DNA from: Thermoplasmata archaeon | GTDB taxonomy: Archaea; Thermoplasmatota; Thermoplasmata; Halarchaeoplasmatales; Halarchaeoplasmataceae | Direction: 5' to 3' | DNA length: 64,000 nt | Assembly: GCA_003554965.1 (NCBI GenBank) | Contig: PWHR01000085.1 | Coordinates: 62,001 to 126,000, forward strand | Shown: positions 17,475-26,658 of the stretch, in pieces | How positions within the stretch are numbered: position 1 is the stretch's first letter | How the letters are laid out: every line of letters starts with the position of its first letter | Notes under the pieces: generated by a model | Databases searched by the model: none | Seen by the model: only the letters and a program-made list of their open reading frames with translations | Told to the model about the DNA's origin: nothing | Translations under genes and position numbers: made by a program

Positions 17475-18716
17475 TCAGTTTATCCTGAAACGTAAGAGCG
17501 CTGCGATACCGCCGAAGGCGTTCCTCAGTAGTTCACCCTCTTCGGATTCATCTGAGATCAACTTGACCTCACTTCCTACTTCCTCGGCCATCTCGTACAA
17601 TTTTTCGATTATGTCTTTGCTCTCAAGGACCTCCATCTCAGCACCACATTCAGGGCAGATACGATCTTCATCCTTGATCTTACCCTCTAGGGTTATCTCG
17701 TCCTGGTGATCACATTCTGGACATTTTACTTTCACCAACTGCTTGTTGATCCCTTCGGATATGAGCAGGGTTTCCACGGCTCCCATCCTTAAAGCCCTCA
17801 TCACTTCTTCTTGCCCATAGCTTGCAAGGCCTCCGTTAGGATTTTTTATCTCCCCCATCAATTCATCTATGAGTTTTTTCTCCTTCATCACTTCTAGTTC
17901 TGAAAGGGTTTCTTGCGCGTTCTCTATCAATTCTTTGAGTCCGTATTCGTCGGTATATCCAGTATTGAAGGTGTCGACGATCTTTTTTTGCAACTCGTGA
18001 TGTAGATGATCCCCTTCTATGAAATCGTCTTTAGTCCTTCCAGGACCGCCTATCAAGACACCGTCAACTTTTTCCTCTAATAAAAGACCGTTAGCCTTAT
18101 CAGCCAATTTTTTAAAATATTCCTGCGCTGCTATCTCTATCCTCCTTTCGAACCTTTGCTGAGAAAATCCACCTTTGGTATGTTTGCTGGGCACCAATGA
18201 TTGTATGTTCTGTAAAGTCTCTACTCTACTACCTCGGAGGATACCTATCGTAGCTTCGCTCCTGTCGAGCACTATGAGACCGTATTTTTCCTTTTCACCA
18301 ACCATATCTAGTAGGGGTTCAACGTAGAATTCTGAATCGCATCGATAAGTGAAAGTTTCAAGCTTTCTAGGCGGTTCTAAAGTCTTGGAGACCATCTCCG
18401 TTTTGTCTCCACTGGCTGAAACGTGGCCTACAAAGAATATCAGACCGTTCTTCGGAGGTTCGTCTAAATATTTTAGCTTTGACAGTATGGATCGAAGTGC
18501 CGCCTGAACATGTTTTCTAGTAGACTTAGATTTGATGTTAGAGCTCTCGGACATCTCTTCATTGAGATAAGAGGTCACGTCGGATATCCTTTTATCTGGA
18601 GGGACGTAAAGGGATATGAGTTCAGTACCTCTTCCCTTCAGGTCCTTGATCTCTTCGATCGCTTTTTTGAAATCATACTCGTCTTTCTTGCTCATCTCCA
18701 TGGATACCAGATACAT
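17475..18716 (-). CDS. prf1: Peptide chain release factor aRF1, with GGF in place of GGQ
   Basis: Archaeal class I release factor, recognising all three stop codons and triggering peptide release with aEF1A/aABCE1. The codon-recognition NIKS motif is at residues 60-63 (SSNIKSKSTRKH), matching human eRF1 numbering. The catalytic M-domain loop reads KHTKGGFSQQRFERR. Residues 182-184 are G-G-F where essentially all eRF1/aRF1 have G-G-Q; the codon is TTT (18165-18167 on the complement). The C domain has a zinc ribbon (CPECDHQDE ... CPECGAEM) and ends in the family hallmark FGGIAALLRF. With NIKS and the C-terminus intact it is otherwise a standard aRF1. The start is the ATG at 18716 or the one at 18701; the TATA-like TTTTTAATATC near 18735 implies little or no leader. 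Confidence 0.9.
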   Translation of the reverse strand: MYLVSMEMSKKDEYDFKKAIEEIKDLKGRGTELISLYVPPDKRISDVTSYLNEEMSESSNIKSKSTRKHVQAALRSILSKLKYLDEPPKNGLIFFVGHVSASGDKTEMVSKTLEPPRKLETFTYRCDSEFYVEPLLDMVGEKEKYGLIVLDRSEATIGILRGSRVETLQNIQSLVPSKHTKGGFSQQRFERRIEIAAQEYFKKLADKANGLLLEEKVDGVLIGGPGRTKDDFIEGDHLHHELQKKIVDTFNTGYTDEYGLKELIENAQETLSELEVMKEKKLIDELMGEIKNPNGGLASYGQEEVMRALRMGAVETLLISEGINKQLVKVKCPECDHQDEITLEGKIKDEDRICPECGAEMEVLESKDIIEKLYEMAEEVGSEVKLISDESEEGELLRNAFGGIAALLRFRIN

Positions 18717-18810
18717 CCTTCACAGGGATGGGATATTAAAAAGGTTTCGAGCGCCGGGATAGAAGATTAGAAAAAAGTGCGAAAAAGTGCAGAACGACGA
18801 AGTAGAAAGA

Positions 18811-18884
18811 CGGGCCTGAGGGGATTTGAACCCCCGGCCGATCGGTTAAGAGCCGATCGCTCTGCCTGTCTGAGCTACAGGCCC
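18811..18884 (-). tRNA. tRNA-Lys (anticodon CTT)
   Basis: A 74-nt cloverleaf on the minus strand. The acceptor stem GGGCCTG pairs with CAGGCCC, the discriminator base is G, and CCA is not encoded. The D arm contains TAGCTCAG, and the T arm ends in GGTTCAAATCC. The anticodon stem ATCGG/CCGAT closes the loop CTCTTAA, placing CTT at positions 34-36 to read AAG codons. There is no intron. It lies upstream of prf1 and argS on the same strand and about 120 bp from the start of the divergent Xer-type recombinase gene. Confidence 0.96.
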
Positions 18885-19005
18885 ACTGGGAAAGGGATGA
18901 GCCGTGTAGATATAAATATTTTTACCTTCTATTCAGTGATCCCCGAAACGTTTTTATATGTTACCCGACCTATATTATATAACCTGTGTCAGACATGGTG
19001 GGTCT

Positions 19006-19557
19006 ATGGGAAAAAAATTGCCTAAATACCTTAAGGAAGAAGAGGTCAGGAAGTTATTGAACGCCCCGGATAGAAGCAAAATACGAGATCGATTGATACT
19101 GAGGATTCTGTATCGATGCGGTCTCAGGGTTTCTGAATTGACGTCTCTCCGAATAGAAGATATCGATTTCGACGAGGGTATGATAACGGTAAGAGGTGGT
19201 AAAGGGGGGAAAGATAGGGTCGTACCTATCGATGACGAAACTTTAGATCTTATCCAACTTTATAAAAGAGATGCGGAAGAGGGTATTCTAATACTTTCTC
19301 AGCGTGGTAATTCACTTTCGACAAGACAAGTCGAAAGGCTAGTGAAAAAGTATGCCGAAAAGGCAGGTATAAATAAAAATGTCTATCCACATATGTTGAG
19401 ACACAGTTTTGCTGTACACTGTTTAAAATCGGGTATGAACTTGAGGAGCGTCCAAAAGATGCTCGGTCATTCATCTTTGACCACGACTCAGGTATATCTT
19501 GATCTTACGGGGAAAGACGTTAAAAGGGATTATGAAGAGCATCCACTCCCTGCCTAA
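19006..19557 (+). CDS. Tyrosine recombinase, Xer-type, catalytic domain only
   Basis: A 183-residue site-specific recombinase. All six catalytic residues of the tyrosine recombinase family are readable: Arg41 (CGLRVSEL), Lys66 (RGGKGGKDR), His129 and Arg132 (PHMLRHS), His155 (LGHSS) and the nucleophile Tyr164 (TQVYLDL). The C-terminus DYEEHPLPA resembles the end of Xer proteins. The N-terminal core-binding (SAM-like) domain of about 100 residues, present in archaeal XerA (about 280 residues), is missing, and there is no room for it upstream because the tRNA-Lys gene and promoter begin there. The ATG at 19006 follows GGTGGGTCT; a longer frame from 18958 adds no domain. It could be the chromosome dimer-resolving XerA in minimal form or a leftover integrase beside a tRNA. 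Confidence 0.82.
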   Translation: MGKKLPKYLKEEEVRKLLNAPDRSKIRDRLILRILYRCGLRVSELTSLRIEDIDFDEGMITVRGGKGGKDRVVPIDDETLDLIQLYKRDAEEGILILSQRGNSLSTRQVERLVKKYAEKAGINKNVYPHMLRHSFAVHCLKSGMNLRSVQKMLGHSSLTTTQVYLDLTGKDVKRDYEEHPLPA

Positions 19558-19605
19558 AACTTATATCTGTTTTATCGGTTAGCATTTTAGCGCCGAGGTA
19601 ATAAG

Positions 19606-20823
19606 ATGGATGAATCTGTGATGGAAAATATAGAAAAATATAGAGAAGAGATGAAAGACACGTTGATGGAATTGATCCGGATCCCAGCTATAGGTCCAGA
19701 CAATGATGGAGATGGAGAAAAAGAAAAGGCCGATTATATAGAAGAGTTGATAGAGGATTTCGGCTTTGATTCAATAGAAAGATTTGATGCTGAAGATGAT
19801 CGCGTTCCAGATGATATAAGACCGAATATCGTAGCTACTAAGAAGGGGGAAGTCGATAAAAATTTAGCAATACTCACCCACATGGATATCGTACCTGAAG
19901 GGGATCTAGATGAATGGGATACGGATCCCTTTGAACCCGTATTCAAGAACGGAAAAATATATGGGAGAGGAGCGGAAGACAACGGTCAGGCCCTTGTTTC
20001 CAGTATCTATGCAGTGAAAGCATTATCTGATTCGGGACAAAAACCTCATTATACGATAAAGATAATAATTGTTTCAGATGAGGAGACAGGGAGTAAATAC
20101 GGAGTTCAGCATGTTTTGGAGAAAGATATATTGGATAAGGACGATCTCGTACTCGTCCCTGATCACAGTGAGGATGAAGGTAAAGGTATCGAGATCGTAG
20201 AGAAATCCGGATTATGGACTAAAATCGAAATCCATGGAAAGCAGGGACACGCAGCCATGCCCTTCGATACGATAAACGCCAATAGGATCATGGCTAGATA
20301 TCAGAATCTTGTAGATGAAGAGTTACGGCATAAATTTGATCAGCAAGATGAACTGTTTTCACCCTCAAATAGTACTTTCGAACCTACAAAGAGATTAGCC
20401 AATGTGCCCAATGTAAATTCTATCCCGGGAAAAGAGACGCAGTACTTTGACTGCAGAATATTACCCACCATACAGCTTGACGAAGTTAAAAAAGTTTTCG
20501 AGGATGCGGCAGATCAATTTGAAGATGAAACAGGTGCTGAGATTAAGGTTGATTATGTTACTGAGATGGAAGCTCCTGAGAAGACGCCTGAAGATTCCGA
20601 AGTGGTTAAAAAACTTATCACGGCCGTAAAGGATACTACTTCCTTTGAACCAGAAGTTGTGGGCATCGGAGGAGGTACTGTTGCAAAACATTTCAGAGAT
20701 AAAGGAATACCTACGGCAGTTTGGTGCTCAAATAAAGGTCTAGCACATCAGCCCAACGAGTACGCTGTACTGGACTACATGATCAGAGACTGCAAAGTCT
20801 TCGCAAGGATGGCTATGGATTGA
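19606..20823 (+). CDS. M20-family metallopeptidase (ArgE/DapE-like)
   Basis: A 405-residue zinc hydrolase of the M20 family, which cleaves N-acyl amino acids or dipeptides. The family landmarks are in order: ILTHMDIVPEGD (zinc His and catalytic Asp), KIYGRGAEDNGQ (bridging Asp), SDEETGSKYG (catalytic Glu pair), DHSEDEG, a dimerisation lid with HGKQGHAAMP, and the terminal zinc His in LAHQPNEY. The WDTDPFEP stretch is typical of the dipeptidase/desuccinylase branch. Substrate cannot be fixed from sequence; homologues carry many names. The ATG at 19606 follows GAGGTAAT. It begins 48 bp after the recombinase on the same strand. Confidence 0.88.
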   Translation: MDESVMENIEKYREEMKDTLMELIRIPAIGPDNDGDGEKEKADYIEELIEDFGFDSIERFDAEDDRVPDDIRPNIVATKKGEVDKNLAILTHMDIVPEGDLDEWDTDPFEPVFKNGKIYGRGAEDNGQALVSSIYAVKALSDSGQKPHYTIKIIIVSDEETGSKYGVQHVLEKDILDKDDLVLVPDHSEDEGKGIEIVEKSGLWTKIEIHGKQGHAAMPFDTINANRIMARYQNLVDEELRHKFDQQDELFSPSNSTFEPTKRLANVPNVNSIPGKETQYFDCRILPTIQLDEVKKVFEDAADQFEDETGAEIKVDYVTEMEAPEKTPEDSEVVKKLITAVKDTTSFEPEVVGIGGGTVAKHFRDKGIPTAVWCSNKGLAHQPNEYAVLDYMIRDCKVFARMAMD

Positions 20824-20838
20824 CTTTGTTTGGGCATT

Positions 20839-22035
20839 TTAAAATACGGTTATCTCGTCTTCCATTATCCTATCCTTGAGATCAAATATGTTATCCAGGT
20901 AGTCTTCTGCGATCGCCTCTACATTATCCAAACTTATATTGTGATGATCTTCTTCTTCGACCACCAGTTGAATACTCGCTACCTGAGGATCGGTGAGCGA
21001 TCTACCTATCTGGGACACTAACCTTACATAGACGTCGTGGACGCTATCTTTTTCCTCTTCATAGGCCCTTTGGGCGATCTCTTTTGCCGCGATGTTGTAA
21101 AGTTTACCAATATGTGTTACGGGATTTTTGCCCGCTGCGGCTTCCATGCTCATAGGTCTAAAAGGAGTTATCAATCCATTTATCCTGTTCCCTCTCCCCA
21201 CGGAACCATCATCTCCGTTCTCCATCGAAAGGCCGGTGACGGTCAGATAATATATACCTTTCTCGTAGTCATCGGCTGTATTGATCATTATATTCACATT
21301 TCTTTCTGTTTTATCTGATATGTAATCTTTTACTCGCTCTTTTACTTCGTTTATCACGTTAATATAATGATCAGCATCAGGAGTCAATCGATCTATCATC
21401 GCCACTGCAATAGTTAAGTTGATTTCTTCTTCTTTTCTAGTTGCCATCACCTTGACGTCCTGTCCAACTTCGGGCAAATCTTCTTTCAAAGGACCATTGA
21501 TGAACTTTTCTGTCTCCAAAGCTACACTTTCGGTTTCACTTAGAGGTGCGTAGGAAACTCCGAAAGAGGTGTCGTTTGCGTTCTGCCTACTGGTATCATA
21601 CACCCCCTGTAGATCAACAGAACCTTTGCCTATCCTACAGTCGAGCATGACTCCTTCTTCTACATCAAGATGGGTACATTTTTCCCTTAGATATTCTTCA
21701 GCTGCGGTCAGGGCTGTAGATTTGTAAGGAAGTCTTTTTCCGTTGACATCGGTGGTAGCTCTTCCCGCTAATAGTATATATACGGGTTCGAGTATCTCAC
21801 CTCCTCCAAACTCGGGGTTAGCCTGTCCTCCTACAATCTGGACTTCGTCCGTATTATGATGAAGGACTCTATCATGTTTTTCGAGATACATACGGGAAAG
21901 ATTTCTACTTATCTCCTCGGCAATCCCGTCAGCTATGCTGTCAGGATGACCAATTCCCTTTCTTTCCACAATCTCGATGTTTTGCTTTTTCATAGGAGTT
22001 TCATAGATTATCTCTGAGGCTATATTTTTGGACAT
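20839..22035 (-). CDS. mat: S-adenosylmethionine synthetase, archaeal type
   Basis: Makes SAM from methionine and ATP. This is the archaeal family, only distantly related to bacterial MetK. The 398-residue protein has the typical start [21 protein letters not shown], shown here as NIASEIIYE and [18 protein letters not shown]. Other family blocks are [37 protein letters not shown] and [17 protein letters not shown]. The length matches the family (about 400). The ATG at 22035 follows AAGGTGGT; the frame is open 9 bp further upstream to a GTG, but that overlaps the ribosome binding site. No SAM riboswitch is visible upstream. It converges on the M20 gene with 15 bp between stops. Confidence 0.95.
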   Translation of the reverse strand: MSKNIASEIIYETPMKKQNIEIVERKGIGHPDSIADGIAEEISRNLSRMYLEKHDRVLHHNTDEVQIVGGQANPEFGGGEILEPVYILLAGRATTDVNGKRLPYKSTALTAAEEYLREKCTHLDVEEGVMLDCRIGKGSVDLQGVYDTSRQNANDTSFGVSYAPLSETESVALETEKFINGPLKEDLPEVGQDVKVMATRKEEEINLTIAVAMIDRLTPDADHYINVINEVKERVKDYISDKTERNVNIMINTADDYEKGIYYLTVTGLSMENGDDGSVGRGNRINGLITPFRPMSMEAAAGKNPVTHIGKLYNIAAKEIAQRAYEEEKDSVHDVYVRLVSQIGRSLTDPQVASIQLVVEEEDHHNISLDNVEAIAEDYLDNIFDLKDRIMEDEITVF

Positions 22036-22134
22036 ATTTACCACCTTATAGGTTATCGAGTCTGTAAGGAAATAGAGACCTCATAATTAAAATTGTGGTA
22101 TGCAACCGATATCGATTTTTTCGTAGAAGCTGTA

Positions 22135-23883
22135 TCAAAGGCCCCAAAATGGATCCTCTTTTTGTTTTATTTCCCGAACCTCATCTAAAATCCTTTCTTC
22201 ATCGTAAGTGAGGTCAAGTTCCCTTAACTTTACTGCATCCCCTTGAGGTATGTCTATATACAGTTCCTCTCTCTCTTCGATCTGCCTTCCCACAGTTACA
22301 CCAGAGATGGCTATCGCCACCTCGTCACCCTGTTCTGCCTTATCTAGAGATTTTTCTCCACTCCTTATACTCTGTACTCGACCAGCGGTTTCGCAATCTT
22401 TGTTCAACAATCTTCTCTGAGGTCTCAGAGTGCCTGCTAAGACTCTAACACCTACGACGGCCGGCTTAGACATCCGGAAGACGTGATCTTCCAATATACG
22501 TATCTTTGCAGGATGGATCACATCCTCTCTCTTTTTTTCCTCGATCTCTCTCTTTTTTTCCTCTTTCCATTCTTCGTATTCTTCTACCAACCTGTAAACC
22601 ACGTCATTATTAAATATCTTAACATCTTCTTCTTTCAACTTTTCTTCTGCATCTGGTAAGATATCGACATTAAAAGCTAGTATGGCTCTGTAAAGCTGGT
22701 CGTCTATCGCTACAGCGTCAGTTATATCCTTCTTAGAAACATCCCCTACTGATGCTTTCAAAAGAGGGATTTCCGCGTCTTTTAGTTCGTAGGCTAGGCC
22801 TTCTAAAGATCCTATGGCATCGGCTTTGATGATCACCCCTTCTTCTTGAGTTTCTATATCGGCCTGACTCTCCTTTCTCACCATGTCCATGACTTCTTCA
22901 GTCTCTCTATCTCCAACTCCCATTATCGGAGCTCCGGCCAGGACTCCTTCACATTCTGGGGTGACAAGTTTGATACCAGCGGCGGCACCTACTTGGTCCT
23001 CCTCTTCAAATCTCTCACTAGGATCCCTTATTTCATCCATAGGTTTCGGTCTCATCAGAGATTTGATTTTAGTGCGGATAGGTTCGTTCCTAGTTCCTAT
23101 CACTATTTCGTCATTTTTCCTCAGCACACCTTCATGCACTATAGTATCCAAAGTGGTGCCGAGGCCCACTTCTTCTTTCACTTCGAGGACTGTAGCCTCT
23201 CCAGGACCTTCCTCAACTTCTAGTTCGTTTTCAAGGTATGTTTGAGCAAGACCGATCAGCGTCAAGAGTAGGTCCTCTATCCCCTCTCCCGTCAGAGCAC
23301 TCATGGGAACGATACCGATGTTTTCGGAGAAGTCCGAAACTCTATCGTACCTATCTGCGGAGAAACCCTTGTCGTAAAGGTCCCCGATCATATCGTAAAG
23401 AGCATCGGTCATCCTATCTTTAGCATCTTGGGATTGTTCAAGTAGATTTTTTACAAAAGGTTTATCCTCTGAACGCCATCCTGGTATTTTATCTAATTTA
23501 TTAGCTGCAACGATGAAAGGAGTTTTTTCTCTCTTCAAGATCTCCAATGATTCTAGAGATTGAGGCATAAAACCATCGTTGATATCTACTATGAGAACTG
23601 CAAGGTCTGCTAAAGATCCGCCCCTCGAACGGAGATTGACGAATGAATGATGACCAGGAGTATCTATAAATAAAAGACCGGGGAGAGAAAAATCTACCTC
23701 GCAACCTAACTCTGAACAAGCTTCTCTAAGAGCATCTAAAGGTATCTCGGTAGCTCCTATATGCTGTGTTATGGCTCCAGCTTCTCTTTCCTGTACAGCG
23801 GTCCCTCTCACTTTATCCAAAAAAGTCGTCTTGCCGTGGTCGACATGGCCTAGAACACTGACTATCGGTTGTCTTATCCGCAT
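22135..23883 (-). CDS. infB: Translation initiation factor aIF5B
   Basis: GTPase that joins ribosomal subunits and positions initiator tRNA. It is 582 residues, the usual size for the archaeal form, which lacks the long N-terminal extension of eukaryotic eIF5B. G1 is GHVDHGKTT right at the N-terminus. G2 lies in the AITQHIGATEI stretch, G3 is IDTPGHHSF, G4 is ANKLDKIPG and G5 is MSALTGEG. Domains II to IV follow, including FNNDVVYRLVEEYEEW and the conserved KIRILEDHVFRMSKPAVVGV, shown here as ILEDHVFRMSKPAVVGV. A local duplication of the codons for EEKKREI makes a short CT-rich repeat near 22520-22565. It is monocistronic. Confidence 0.96.
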   Translation of the reverse strand: MRIRQPIVSVLGHVDHGKTTFLDKVRGTAVQEREAGAITQHIGATEIPLDALREACSELGCEVDFSLPGLLFIDTPGHHSFVNLRSRGGSLADLAVLIVDINDGFMPQSLESLEILKREKTPFIVAANKLDKIPGWRSEDKPFVKNLLEQSQDAKDRMTDALYDMIGDLYDKGFSADRYDRVSDFSENIGIVPMSALTGEGIEDLLLTLIGLAQTYLENELEVEEGPGEATVLEVKEEVGLGTTLDTIVHEGVLRKNDEIVIGTRNEPIRTKIKSLMRPKPMDEIRDPSERFEEEDQVGAAAGIKLVTPECEGVLAGAPIMGVGDRETEEVMDMVRKESQADIETQEEGVIIKADAIGSLEGLAYELKDAEIPLLKASVGDVSKKDITDAVAIDDQLYRAILAFNVDILPDAEEKLKEEDVKIFNNDVVYRLVEEYEEWKEEKKREIEEKKREDVIHPAKIRILEDHVFRMSKPAVVGVRVLAGTLRPQRRLLNKDCETAGRVQSIRSGEKSLDKAEQGDEVAIAISGVTVGRQIEEREELYIDIPQGDAVKLRELDLTYDEERILDEVREIKQKEDPFWGL

Positions 23884-23936
23884 ACATCGGATTCAAGTAA
23901 TGGTAATATATATGTCTTTTTTCCTCGAAAGCAGGA

Positions 23937-24677
23937 TCAATTTCGAATGCCGCTGAACCAATGGTGTTCTCCTCTTATCTCAAAGCCTAGATCATCTGCC
24001 AAAGAGAGCGAAGCTTCATTATCTTTAAATATTTGAACCGCCGGAACTAGGCTTCTTTTTTCAGACGCTTTACACATCTTTTCGGTCACGGCCTTTGCAA
24101 AGCCTCTTCTCCTCCATCCTTCTTTAACGTGAAGCATACCTAGAACCATGGCTTCATCGGTGATGAAATGAGTGAGGGTCCAAGCTACTAATTCGTCTTT
24201 TTTCCTGATTCCGTAGGCCGGACCATTTTTGATCCTTCTTTTGATGTAATCGGTAGAATCGGTTTCTGAAAGACCCCAATATTCATTTATCATCTCTGAA
24301 TCCTCCTTTTTCAGCTCTTCTACCTCTTTTTCTGTCTCTTTAGGTTTTTCATATACTCTATTCATCAACCACGTAGGTCTGTCATCCTTGATATCAACAA
24401 AATCTTCAACCGCTTTAAAGGATTGAGGATCCACTGCATGAAATCTATATTCTTTATCTTCCTCCAAATGATCTTCGATCAGTTTTTTTCCTGAGGTCAT
24501 GCATCCTCTCATCGTCACAGTTTCATCACTTATTATGAGTACTCCAGAAATATCCTCCGCTCCGTTTATGTATACATCACTCCTGTCTTCGTTCAATCTA
24601 GCTATCTGATATGAATTTACAACGGGTTCTTGTTTAAGGTATTCTTTAGCCATCGCTCTATCGCTTCCCATTTTCAT
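23937..24677 (-). CDS. GNAT-family acetyltransferase, two-domain
   Basis: A 246-residue protein with a C-terminal GNAT domain (about residues 120-245). The acetyl-CoA loop is VKEGWRRRGFAKAVTEKMC and the closing segment is ASLSLADDLGFEIRGEHHW, with FKDNEASL before it. The N-terminal 115 residues (NSYQIARLNEDRSDVYING ...) look like a degenerate second GNAT-like half, as in glycine N-acyltransferase-type or FemABX-like proteins, but I cannot assign them with confidence. Target unknown. It lies downstream of and divergent from NOG1, and its stop is 53 bp from the infB start. Confidence 0.75.
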   Translation of the reverse strand: MKMGSDRAMAKEYLKQEPVVNSYQIARLNEDRSDVYINGAEDISGVLIISDETVTMRGCMTSGKKLIEDHLEEDKEYRFHAVDPQSFKAVEDFVDIKDDRPTWLMNRVYEKPKETEKEVEELKKEDSEMINEYWGLSETDSTDYIKRRIKNGPAYGIRKKDELVAWTLTHFITDEAMVLGMLHVKEGWRRRGFAKAVTEKMCKASEKRSLVPAVQIFKDNEASLSLADDLGFEIRGEHHWFSGIRN

Positions 24678-24744
24678 GCGTACACAAATTTAACGGTGAT
24701 ATTTGATTTTTAAGGGAATCCTCGACCGTTAACCTTATTCATAA

Positions 24745-24759
24745 CCTTTAAATTAAAGG
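24745..24759. promoter_or_regulatory. Perfect inverted repeat covering the NOG1 ribosome binding site
   Basis: CCTTTAAATTAAAGG is a perfect 7-1-7 palindrome ending 4 bp before the ATG at 24764. Its right arm includes AAAGG, the only Shine-Dalgarno-like sequence of this gene. It could be an operator, a TATA-like element on both strands for the divergent GNAT and NOG1 genes, or a hairpin hiding the ribosome binding site. Sequence alone does not decide. Confidence 0.4.
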
Positions 24760-24763
24760 AATT

Positions 24764-25828
24764 ATGGATTTTAATATCACTCCTGTCCTGAACGCCGAAC
24801 AGTTACTAGATAAGGCATTCGGAAGAGCATCAAAGAAGATAAAGCAGGGTAACACCCCTTTAGAGAGAAAGAAAAAAACCGTTTCGGCGAAATTGAATTC
24901 TATAGCTCACACTATCGAAGACACTTTAGGTAGATATGAGGATGAATTTCCTACGTTAGAAGCTTTACCTGAATTTTACTTTGAAATAATAGATATCATC
25001 ATAGGTATCGATAAACTCAAAAAAAGTATAGGGGCCGTGAATTGGGCGAAAAGACGGGTTAAAAGGACGGTGATGGAAGCTGCTAGAGATGTAGTTTCCC
25101 AAGAAAGTCTTGATGAGATAGAAAAGATAAGGCGTAAAGCCTATGCTAGGACTGATTCATTTCTCAAACAGGTGAACGATGATCTAGAATTTTTGGAAGA
25201 ATCTAGAAAAAAACTCAACTCACTTCCCGATATAAAGGCCGATCACCCCTCCGTAGTTGTAGCGGGCTATCCTAACGTGGGTAAATCTGAACTGGTATCT
25301 CAAATCTCGAGCGGTAAACCTAAAATAGCGAAGTATCCATTTACAACAAAAGAGGTAGGGATAGGGCACTTCAGATTGGGATATCAAACTTGTCAGCTAA
25401 TAGATACACCTGGTATGCTCGACAGACCTAAGGAGGAAAGGAACGATATAGAGATGCAGGCGGTTAAAGCATTAGAGAGTCTAGCAGATCTCATCGTTTT
25501 CTTGTTTGACCCTTCTGAAACTTGTGGATATCCACTTGAAAAACAGGAGATCCTTTGTGATGAGATCAAAAGAGAGTTATCTGATGTGGAACTCGTAGAG
25601 GTTGAGAACAAGGTCGATATAGAAAGGACCGATAGCGGCAGAATAAAGATTTCGGCATTAAACGGTGAAAATTTAGGTGAACTAAAAGAATCTATCAAAG
25701 AGATCTTGAGTGATAAGTATCCGATAAAGGAGGTAAGTGATGAAGACCTAGATTATTTTGCTGATCCAGGAAGTGCTCCTCGAGAACCCTTCCCAGAATT
25801 AGATGAGATGGAATTCAAAGATCGATAA
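24764..25828 (+). CDS. NOG1-family ribosome-assembly GTPase
   Basis: A 354-residue GTPase of the Obg/NOG1 group, associated with large-subunit ribosome maturation. The N-terminal helical bundle (about 1-165; NAEQLLDKAFGRASKKIKQ) is characteristic of NOG1. The G domain has G1 GYPNVGKSE (with Glu rather than the usual Ser after Lys-Ser), the switch I stretch YPFTTKEVGIGHF, G3 IDTPGMLDRP, a VENKVD G4 region and ISALNGEN as G5. It lacks the long eukaryotic C-terminal tail. It converges on rpl15e with only 6 bp between stops, and a perfect palindrome covers its ribosome binding site. Confidence 0.92.
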   Translation: MDFNITPVLNAEQLLDKAFGRASKKIKQGNTPLERKKKTVSAKLNSIAHTIEDTLGRYEDEFPTLEALPEFYFEIIDIIIGIDKLKKSIGAVNWAKRRVKRTVMEAARDVVSQESLDEIEKIRRKAYARTDSFLKQVNDDLEFLEESRKKLNSLPDIKADHPSVVVAGYPNVGKSELVSQISSGKPKIAKYPFTTKEVGIGHFRLGYQTCQLIDTPGMLDRPKEERNDIEMQAVKALESLADLIVFLFDPSETCGYPLEKQEILCDEIKRELSDVELVEVENKVDIERTDSGRIKISALNGENLGELKESIKEILSDKYPIKEVSDEDLDYFADPGSAPREPFPELDEMEFKDR

Positions 25829-25834
25829 AGCCGA

Positions 25835-26455
25835 TCATTTACTTTTTTCTTCCGACGGACGGGTTTTTTCAGCACCCTTTCCTCTACTTCTTAGACCTCT
25901 ACCTTTCTTCCCGGCTGAGGTCTTTCCTCGGAAAACTCTTCCCTTTTCATCTTTGTCGCATATCCAATTTATATCGGGGTCGTTCTCGATTGATGGATGA
26001 TTTGGATCGACCATTATCACTTCAAAGTATTTGTGGCGTCCGTCTTCTCCTACCCAATAGGAGTTTAGAATCCGCAGATTCGGATACCTCCTGGAAGTCC
26101 TTTCCTCAGCTATCCTCTGCAAATTCTTTTTCGGCGTTATCTTCTTAACACCCATCCTTTTTGGACCTCTTCCACCAGTAGGCCTAGATTTTCTAAGATT
26201 TCCTCTCCTGACCTTTGCTCTCGCAAGTACGAATCCTTGTTTTGCCTTGTAGCCCAATTTTCGAGCTCTGTCTAGTCTTGTAGGTCTTTTGATTCTTTTG
26301 AAATTGTCCTCTCTACGCCATCTTTTCATGCGCTTTCGCTGCAATTCTTTCAAGAATCCTTCCTTAGGTTGTTCCCAGGCCTTTTCTATGTATTTATACA
26401 TGCTCGGATAGGTTTCCATCGTTTCTTCTTCCTCTGCCGTGAATTCTTCAGACAT
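25835..26455 (-). CDS. rpl15e: Ribosomal protein L15e
   Basis: Large-subunit rRNA-binding protein shared by archaea and eukaryotes. The 206-residue basic protein has the family core [71 protein letters not shown] and the C-terminal Gly/Arg-rich tail [13 protein letters not shown]. Compared with typical L15e (about 190 residues) it has an N-terminal acidic extension of about 17 residues before SMYKYI. The start at 26455 is supported by GTGATAAT just upstream, so the extension is probably real. Confidence 0.95.
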   Translation of the reverse strand: MSEEFTAEEEETMETYPSMYKYIEKAWEQPKEGFLKELQRKRMKRWRREDNFKRIKRPTRLDRARKLGYKAKQGFVLARAKVRRGNLRKSRPTGGRGPKRMGVKKITPKKNLQRIAEERTSRRYPNLRILNSYWVGEDGRHKYFEVIMVDPNHPSIENDPDINWICDKDEKGRVFRGKTSAGKKGRGLRSRGKGAEKTRPSEEKSK

Positions 26456-26658
26456 ATTATCACTTTTCTCTTGTTTTCGGATTCACCCAAAACTGGGCAC
26501 ATCTCCAACGGGTTTTTCCCGTCACTCGTTTTAATCTATTTAGAGGTATGTGTTATATATGTATTGTGTGACGCCTCAGGTGCTCATCCCCTTAAGGGTT
26601 AATTTTTAATACCCCTCTAACTTATCGCTGATTATCGAATATAGTTCAGGTGTTAGCC

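Noticed and set aside
18811-19557. Complete integrated element at tRNA-Lys
   Set aside because: Flanking genes on both sides are conserved housekeeping genes and I found no second copy of the tRNA 3' end within the window.
22036-22134. SAM riboswitch before the SAM synthetase gene
   Set aside because: No known SAM aptamer core; the leader is short and the start has a plain Shine-Dalgarno site.
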